A stretch of DNA of 64,000 nt from Fimbriimonadaceae bacterium (GTDB lineage: Bacteria > Armatimonadota > Fimbriimonadia > Fimbriimonadales > Fimbriimonadaceae). The translations under genes were made by a program, and so were the position numbers. Where the stretch lies: NCBI GenBank assembly GCA_019638775.1, contig JAHBTD010000001.1:372001-436000 (forward strand). Direction: 5' to 3'. The notes beneath the pieces were generated by a model. It made no database searches. It was given only the letters and a program-made list of their open reading frames with translations, and was not told the origin of the DNA. This document shows positions 59,554 through 64,000 of the stretch, piece by piece (position 1 is the first letter of the stretch; every line of letters starts with the position of its first letter).

Positions 59554-61671
59554 TCACCGGATGACGTTGCGCACGTTCGGCGTAGCCTTCAATGTGATCG
59601 TCTGCGGGTTAGGCAGATTGCTCTGCGTATAGTTGCGAATCGTGAGCAGCACGTCGATAAGCTCGCGTGTGTCGTAATCCACGGCAAAGGTATCTCCCAC
59701 CCCAGTGAATTGGAAGCGATAACTGACTGTAATGTTCCCCAGGGCCAGCGTGTTTGGAAGTGGCACGTTCGGGTCGGAATACAGTTGGACGTATCCTGCC
59801 TTATACCGAGGCTGAATGACAGCCGAAACGATATCCGAAGGCGTATAAACCGGCGGAGGGTTCGGCAAGCCAAGCAGAGCATAGTTCGGTTCGGGCTGGT
59901 TTACGTAGTTGATTCGATATTGGTTCGCGCTCGGCTCTCGCGTCGTTCTTGTGTAACGAACGGGATTGCCGTAGTTCGGCCCTGGGCGCTGATCCGGTCC
60001 GGTCACGATTTCGCTGCCGGGCACCATGCGCGCCTTGGCAAATCCGGTCAACGGATCAGGGTGGAGCGGACTCGGTGTACCGTCGGGCGCAGGCAGAACT
60101 CTTAAGTCGATAAATCGATGGATATTCGGGCGAAGGCCCGGATTCTCAATCCAAATCTTGTTAAACAGCTTATTGATCTGATACAGCGAATTGCTAGGCG
60201 CATAGATTGGATCAGCAATTGTCCCACCCGTGTTCGTATCGTTCGAGGGTGTGAGCTCCGGTCCGGTCTCAGCTGTCGGGCGATTCCTGTCGGCGCGGAA
60301 AATCGTTTGTGTGGGGTCTCCAACCTCTTCTATTGAGAAGCTCGCGGTGATGCGTCCCGACTTCATGTTGACCGCATATGGAGTGAAGAAGCCGCGCTGT
60401 GCAATCGTCGAGAGATTGGCTGGGATCAGCGATTTGCTGAACGGATATGGGTGATTCGCTGCAACGACCAAATCGTAGTAGGTGGAGTCAAACTGCTGTA
60501 GGCCACCTGTTAGTTCGGGTTGGCCGGAAAGCGGGTCATATAGGAAGATGATGAACCTTGGTCCGTTTGGTGTCGTCTCCCATCGCCCAAGCAGATAGGG
60601 GTTATTGCCACTCCATCCGGAGGGCCACATTCGCACCAAGCTCGAAGTCCACGAGTGGTATTTGGTTTGCAGAACGTCCGGAGCCAACTCCTGGCGGTTG
60701 TCGGTTTCTTCCGAGATACGCACGGCTGCCATCGCGGTAGCAGGCTCATTGCCGATGCTAGCTGGCTTAAACTGAATCAAGCTCAACAGCCTGGGAACAT
60801 CGCCGTCGTAAATCGGCTGACGTGTTCGCCGCTCGAAGACGGCCTGGATCATATCGTAGCGACTCACCTCGGTCATGTTCGTGCTGGCATCCAGCCAGGC
60901 TTGAACTCGCGCCTGCTTTGCTGCGAGCGCAGCACCGCCAAGGATTGTGCCGGTGGAGTCACGGTCAGGAATCAAGAAATACGGATCATCCAGGATCGGC
61001 TTTGCGGTAAGTGGGTCGCCGCCGATGATCGTTCCGGGATCAGTTTCAAAAAGCGTAGTGTTGGCGACGTAACGTCCACCTTGCCAAATATAGGGGCGTA
61101 CCTCGAATCGGTAAAGGACAAATAGGTTGTCGCGATCACCGTTTCGCGCCATCAGGATGCCATCGTAGGGGTTGTTATAGGGTCGAAATGGATCACGTAG
61201 GCCGACAGCGTATCGAATAATCGTAGAGCCTGGGGCTACGGGAAGAACAATCTGCCCGATTGGACTTTGTTGAGTTGGGTCCTCCTTGCCAATATTCGGA
61301 TTCCAAAGTCCACCACCCGGACCGAAAATCGGTTCGCCTTCAGCGGCCTTGATAATGTCAAGCTTCGTGTTCTCTAAGATAATCGGAGCGATGGCAACGC
61401 CATTGCGTCCTGGCACCTGAAATGCCAACTCGCCACGTCGCTCAGAGTTATCTCGAATGTCCGATGCGTTGCCAATCTCGCGTGAAATCCGTTCAATGAG
61501 CCGGCGTCCTTTTTCTTGAGCGTCGGAAAAGCCTTCCGCTGCGCGAGTGAAATTGAAGCTTTGGATGACCGGCACAATGATCAGCGTCAGCAGAACTGCC
61601 GTGATCGCAATAACCGTCAGCATTTCAACGAGCGTAAACGCGCGCTGTGTCTTATGAACTCGGGCTTTCAT
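59554..61671 (-). CDS. PilW-like large pseudopilin (prepilin-type N-terminal methylation domain)
   Basis: A 705-residue product with a class III/IV prepilin signal: MKARVHKTQRA followed by FTLVEMLTVIAITAVLLTLIIVPVIQSF. Ala sits at -1 instead of the usual Gly, and Glu is at +5. A coiled-coil-like stretch (EGFSDAQEKGRRLIERISREIGNASDIRDN) follows, as in PilW/GspJ proteins. The rest is a large extracellular domain with many Pro/Asn-rich strands and no known motif. The start lies 1 nt after the PilV-like stop (TGATATG) with GAGG upstream; the frame open to 61821 is not used. Confidence 0.85.
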   Translation of the reverse strand: MKARVHKTQRAFTLVEMLTVIAITAVLLTLIIVPVIQSFNFTRAAEGFSDAQEKGRRLIERISREIGNASDIRDNSERRGELAFQVPGRNGVAIAPIILENTKLDIIKAAEGEPIFGPGGGLWNPNIGKEDPTQQSPIGQIVLPVAPGSTIIRYAVGLRDPFRPYNNPYDGILMARNGDRDNLFVLYRFEVRPYIWQGGRYVANTTLFETDPGTIIGGDPLTAKPILDDPYFLIPDRDSTGTILGGAALAAKQARVQAWLDASTNMTEVSRYDMIQAVFERRTRQPIYDGDVPRLLSLIQFKPASIGNEPATAMAAVRISEETDNRQELAPDVLQTKYHSWTSSLVRMWPSGWSGNNPYLLGRWETTPNGPRFIIFLYDPLSGQPELTGGLQQFDSTYYDLVVAANHPYPFSKSLIPANLSTIAQRGFFTPYAVNMKSGRITASFSIEEVGDPTQTIFRADRNRPTAETGPELTPSNDTNTGGTIADPIYAPSNSLYQINKLFNKIWIENPGLRPNIHRFIDLRVLPAPDGTPSPLHPDPLTGFAKARMVPGSEIVTGPDQRPGPNYGNPVRYTRTTREPSANQYRINYVNQPEPNYALLGLPNPPPVYTPSDIVSAVIQPRYKAGYVQLYSDPNVPLPNTLALGNITVSYRFQFTGVGDTFAVDYDTRELIDVLLTIRNYTQSNLPNPQTITLKATPNVRNVIR

Positions 61672-61672
61672 A

Positions 61673-63652
61673 TCAGTCCTCACCCCGTTGCAGATAGGTT
61701 TCGACAGTGTATCGACGCCAGTTGCGTCCCCATCGCTCAATCGCTTGGAGGTTTGCAGTTGGGTCCGGACCCAAGGTGAAACTTGAAGGGTTCCAGAGGA
61801 CACGCACCGATACGGACGCACCCTTTACCCGCTTCACGGGGGCGCCAACCGACCAATCAAAGGTCGTAGCGCCAGGGTCGATCTCCGTGATCTCCGCAAA
61901 TGCACCTACCGGATCGCCTGCGGCGGGTCGGATCGTGAATTCTTGATCGCGCATCACTTGTTGGGTTCCACCGGAGATGTAGTGAATCTCACCGATGACA
62001 ACCTTCTTGCCAACGTCCATTCCTGGGAAGTAGATGCGTGTCGCCGAGCCGGGTCCAACTCCTCCGGGAGGATTTGGGAGCGGCGTCTGCCCGACGTAGA
62101 ATTGAGCAACGCTGGGCGTGCCATAGGCTCGATTAAACGTTGCTGGAGCCTTGAGGACCTGCACCGACCACTCACCGTTCGCTCGATACAGAGCGCGGAG
62201 CAGTCTGCCGGAAGCATTAACGATTGTCGGTACCGTATCGCCAGGATAGATAATGCGAATTTGAAGGCCAGGTGTCGTTCGATCTGCATCGATGAAGCGA
62301 ACCAAACCGATAGATTTGTCAACTACAAAAGAGGATCGAGTGGGATCGACCGACATGTAGTCGCTTGTCGTGCCTACCGGCGGGGTGGGATCAGGCGGAT
62401 TATTCGGGTCATGAAGGACAATTGCGCCCGTCTCAACGTCAAGTAAAATCACGTCGGATTGACGTGTTCCACCAACACCGTCCGGGATTGGAATCGGCAT
62501 ACCCAGATATGTGGTGTTGTCGGCTTCAAATCCGTTAATGACCTTGATGTTGCGCAGAGTGAGCTTGGCTTGGTAGGGGTCCTCATCAACAACTCGGAAG
62601 TCGTCTCGGATGATTCGCCAGTCGTACACGTCGTAGTCAACGCGTGAGACAAGGGGCACTCGCCGGTTGCCTGGCCGACGCTCTTGATGGTCATACGCAT
62701 TCGGCGGGAAAAGCAGGACTCCGAGGTTCGCGTCGAGCAACTGGTACTCATAAACTTCGGATCCGCCGGTAAATGTTGGAACCTCGTCAAAGACGTGCTG
62801 AACGCGTACAGTATCCCAGTCTGCGCCTACGAACGTTTCACCGCCGCCTAGTCCGGCAAGGGTCGAAAGATCGAACGCCTGCCAGCCTCCGCCAACGACA
62901 AAGGGGACATTGGCAGTCTGACCGATGACATCACGACGGAAGGTATTTGCACCATCGCTGACCCAACAGGTCATCTGAACGCGGTACACCCATCGTCCGT
63001 TGAAATTATTGATTGCAGGGCGAGGCAGATACAATCGACCGTTCGGCTCGTCGGCATCTTCCAAGAAGTACTGCCAAGGCCGTGCTGGTCGGAAGCCTGG
63101 ATCGCCATATCCGCGAACCATTTCGTTGCCGTATACGATGAATAGGTTGCTGTACTGGGCGTTGTAAACGATCGGAGCAAACTGCAGAACCATCAGGCCA
63201 CCGAAAGTGGCTGGGCCAACCTGTCGGGGGGCGGGGACTCGACCACCCTCACCGATGATACGGCGCATGATATTTGCCGCGCCAAGGTACTGCCACTGCC
63301 CAAGCTGATTGTTCATGGCGTCAATCACTTCGCCGTTCTGAGCAACGCCACCACCCGCAATACTGAAGTCGTTGTTGTTACGACTCGGGTCGGTCACAAT
63401 CGTCACGTTACTGCCATTCCAAAGGTAGATAACGGGGACGATCATCTCCGGAAGCTGCTCGGAATGGCTCTTGAGCGTGTCAATCATCGTGCCTGCAAGC
63501 TGGGTTGCCTCTGTGGCCTTTGCACGATCGCGAAGGACACCAAAGCCACCGGGGAAGACCTGGACAACGCCAAGAATCCCGATCAGCAAGATCACAATCA
63601 CGACAAGCAGCTCAATGAGCGACGTACCTCTTTCAAGCCTGCTTCGGTTCAT
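61673..63652 (-). CDS. PilV-like large pseudopilin
   Basis: A 659-residue product with prepilin signal MNRSRLERG followed by TSLIELLVVIVILLIGILGVVQVFPGGF. Thr replaces Phe at +1 and Glu is at +5, like PilV/GspI proteins. The following helix (LRDRAKATEATQLAGTMIDTLKSHSEQL) is the usual pilin coiled stem. The remaining 600 residues are beta-rich, Asp/Pro-containing and not recognised. Start ATG at 63652 with GGAGAA upstream. A usual PilV is about 150-200 residues, so the head is strongly enlarged. Confidence 0.85.
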   Translation of the reverse strand: MNRSRLERGTSLIELLVVIVILLIGILGVVQVFPGGFGVLRDRAKATEATQLAGTMIDTLKSHSEQLPEMIVPVIYLWNGSNVTIVTDPSRNNNDFSIAGGGVAQNGEVIDAMNNQLGQWQYLGAANIMRRIIGEGGRVPAPRQVGPATFGGLMVLQFAPIVYNAQYSNLFIVYGNEMVRGYGDPGFRPARPWQYFLEDADEPNGRLYLPRPAINNFNGRWVYRVQMTCWVSDGANTFRRDVIGQTANVPFVVGGGWQAFDLSTLAGLGGGETFVGADWDTVRVQHVFDEVPTFTGGSEVYEYQLLDANLGVLLFPPNAYDHQERRPGNRRVPLVSRVDYDVYDWRIIRDDFRVVDEDPYQAKLTLRNIKVINGFEADNTTYLGMPIPIPDGVGGTRQSDVILLDVETGAIVLHDPNNPPDPTPPVGTTSDYMSVDPTRSSFVVDKSIGLVRFIDADRTTPGLQIRIIYPGDTVPTIVNASGRLLRALYRANGEWSVQVLKAPATFNRAYGTPSVAQFYVGQTPLPNPPGGVGPGSATRIYFPGMDVGKKVVIGEIHYISGGTQQVMRDQEFTIRPAAGDPVGAFAEITEIDPGATTFDWSVGAPVKRVKGASVSVRVLWNPSSFTLGPDPTANLQAIERWGRNWRRYTVETYLQRGED

Positions 63653-63689
63653 TATTTTCTCCAAATCCTATCCATCCGCACGCCAAGCG

Positions 63690-64000
63690 TTACGGTCCGA
63701 CTCTCCAGTTCAGGTCATAAACAGCGCGCGAATCCATCGGGCGGGCGGCTCCACCAAGGAAAAGGACGATATCGCGTTTGATCCGCAGCGGAACGCGGAC
63801 ACCTGATTCGACTGTCCATTCTCGGAAGAAGCTATCCCAAGTCACGACAGTGTCCTCGGGAGGCTCTGCGTAGCCAAGCTGCCTTGGGCTATCCATAGCG
63901 CTTCCTCGCTCGTTGGGTTGAATGTTGCAAGGATCGGCAGGAGTAGCAAGCTCGGACCAGAAAAGCGCATATCTCAGTTCAGTACGATTCGGCTGCGTCG
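63690..64000 (-). CDS. C-terminal part of a pseudopilin-like protein, truncated by the window end
   Basis: The frame is open to the window edge and ends at 63690, 37 nt before the PilV-like start. The 103 visible residues run ...RTELRYALFWSELATP, then GSAMDSPRQLGYAEPPEDTVVTWDSFFREW, then VPLRIKRDIVLFLGGAARPMD and a WRVGP end. The 'RYALFW' and 'W.s.fr.w' segments look like the C-terminus of a GspH/FimT- or other minor-pilin head; without the N-terminus this is a weak call. It belongs to the same minus-strand operon as the genes that follow it. Confidence 0.6.
   Translation of the reverse strand, partial: TQPNRTELRYALFWSELATPADPCNIQPNERGSAMDSPRQLGYAEPPEDTVVTWDSFFREWTVESGVRVPLRIKRDIVLFLGGAARPMDSRAVYDLNWRVGP

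Overview
The window reads as chromosomal DNA of a free-living, diderm bacterium, by eye a little above half G+C. The cues are respiratory complex I genes, a PilMNOPQ type IV pilus assembly cluster with an outer-membrane secretin, KdsD (KDO/LPS pathway), shikimate and riboflavin genes, and many secreted proteins carrying copper-amine-oxidase-like, CBM9-like or beta-propeller domains. Together with the very large pseudopilins this fits Armatimonadota (Fimbriimonadia-like) best. That placement is an inference from gene style; no marker here proves it.

Layout. 1-6.2 kb: the 3' end of a pilin-like gene, then nuoD, two secreted-protein genes, and nuoE-nuoF. 6.2-8.4 kb: tRNA-Arg(CCG) and an L10-leader-controlled rplJ-rplL operon. 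8.4-21.2 kb: housekeeping and accessory genes (RNHCP protein, orphan DNA methyltransferase, MFS pump, UbiX, an SDR epimerase separated from ubiX by two heptanucleotide repeat arrays, a tandem ATP-grasp protein, TrhO, a CBM9-like protein, DinB, a quinone-oxidoreductase-like protein). 21.2-28.3 kb: an orphan Phd-type antitoxin, a highly structured 230-nt non-coding stretch, three mechanosensitive-channel-type genes, an AraC/VOC divergent pair and tRNA-Arg(CCT) beside an IS-end-like repeat. 28.4-33.3 kb: KdsD, arginase, PdxT and secreted proteins. 33.4-39.0 kb (minus strand): aroK-aroB-small membrane protein-PASTA pseudokinase-rpe-small membrane protein-ribD, with every neighbouring pair overlapping. 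39.0-45.1 kb (minus): pilM-N-O-P, a separate STN-domain protein and the secretin pilQ. 45.3-64.0 kb (minus): one close-packed operon of outsized pseudopilins (PilV-, PilW- and PilX-like) and two giant secreted propeller proteins of about 1540 and 2180 residues.

How it works together. The last 25 kb encode a type IV pilus or T2SS-like machine and, probably, its surface-exposed tip. PilMNOP form the inner-membrane platform and PilQ the outer-membrane pore. The downstream operon resembles a scaled-up minor-pilin/PilY1 module: three pseudopilin-type membrane anchors and two exported giants that could be adhesins or tip proteins. Five adjacent assembly proteins share glycine-rich low-complexity segments.

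A second pattern crosses the whole window. At least twelve genes that appear to start transcription units lack a Shine-Dalgarno sequence and instead have a TANNNT -10-like hexamer 5-9 nt before the start codon, which points to widespread leaderless mRNAs. Genes inside operons have good Shine-Dalgarno sites.
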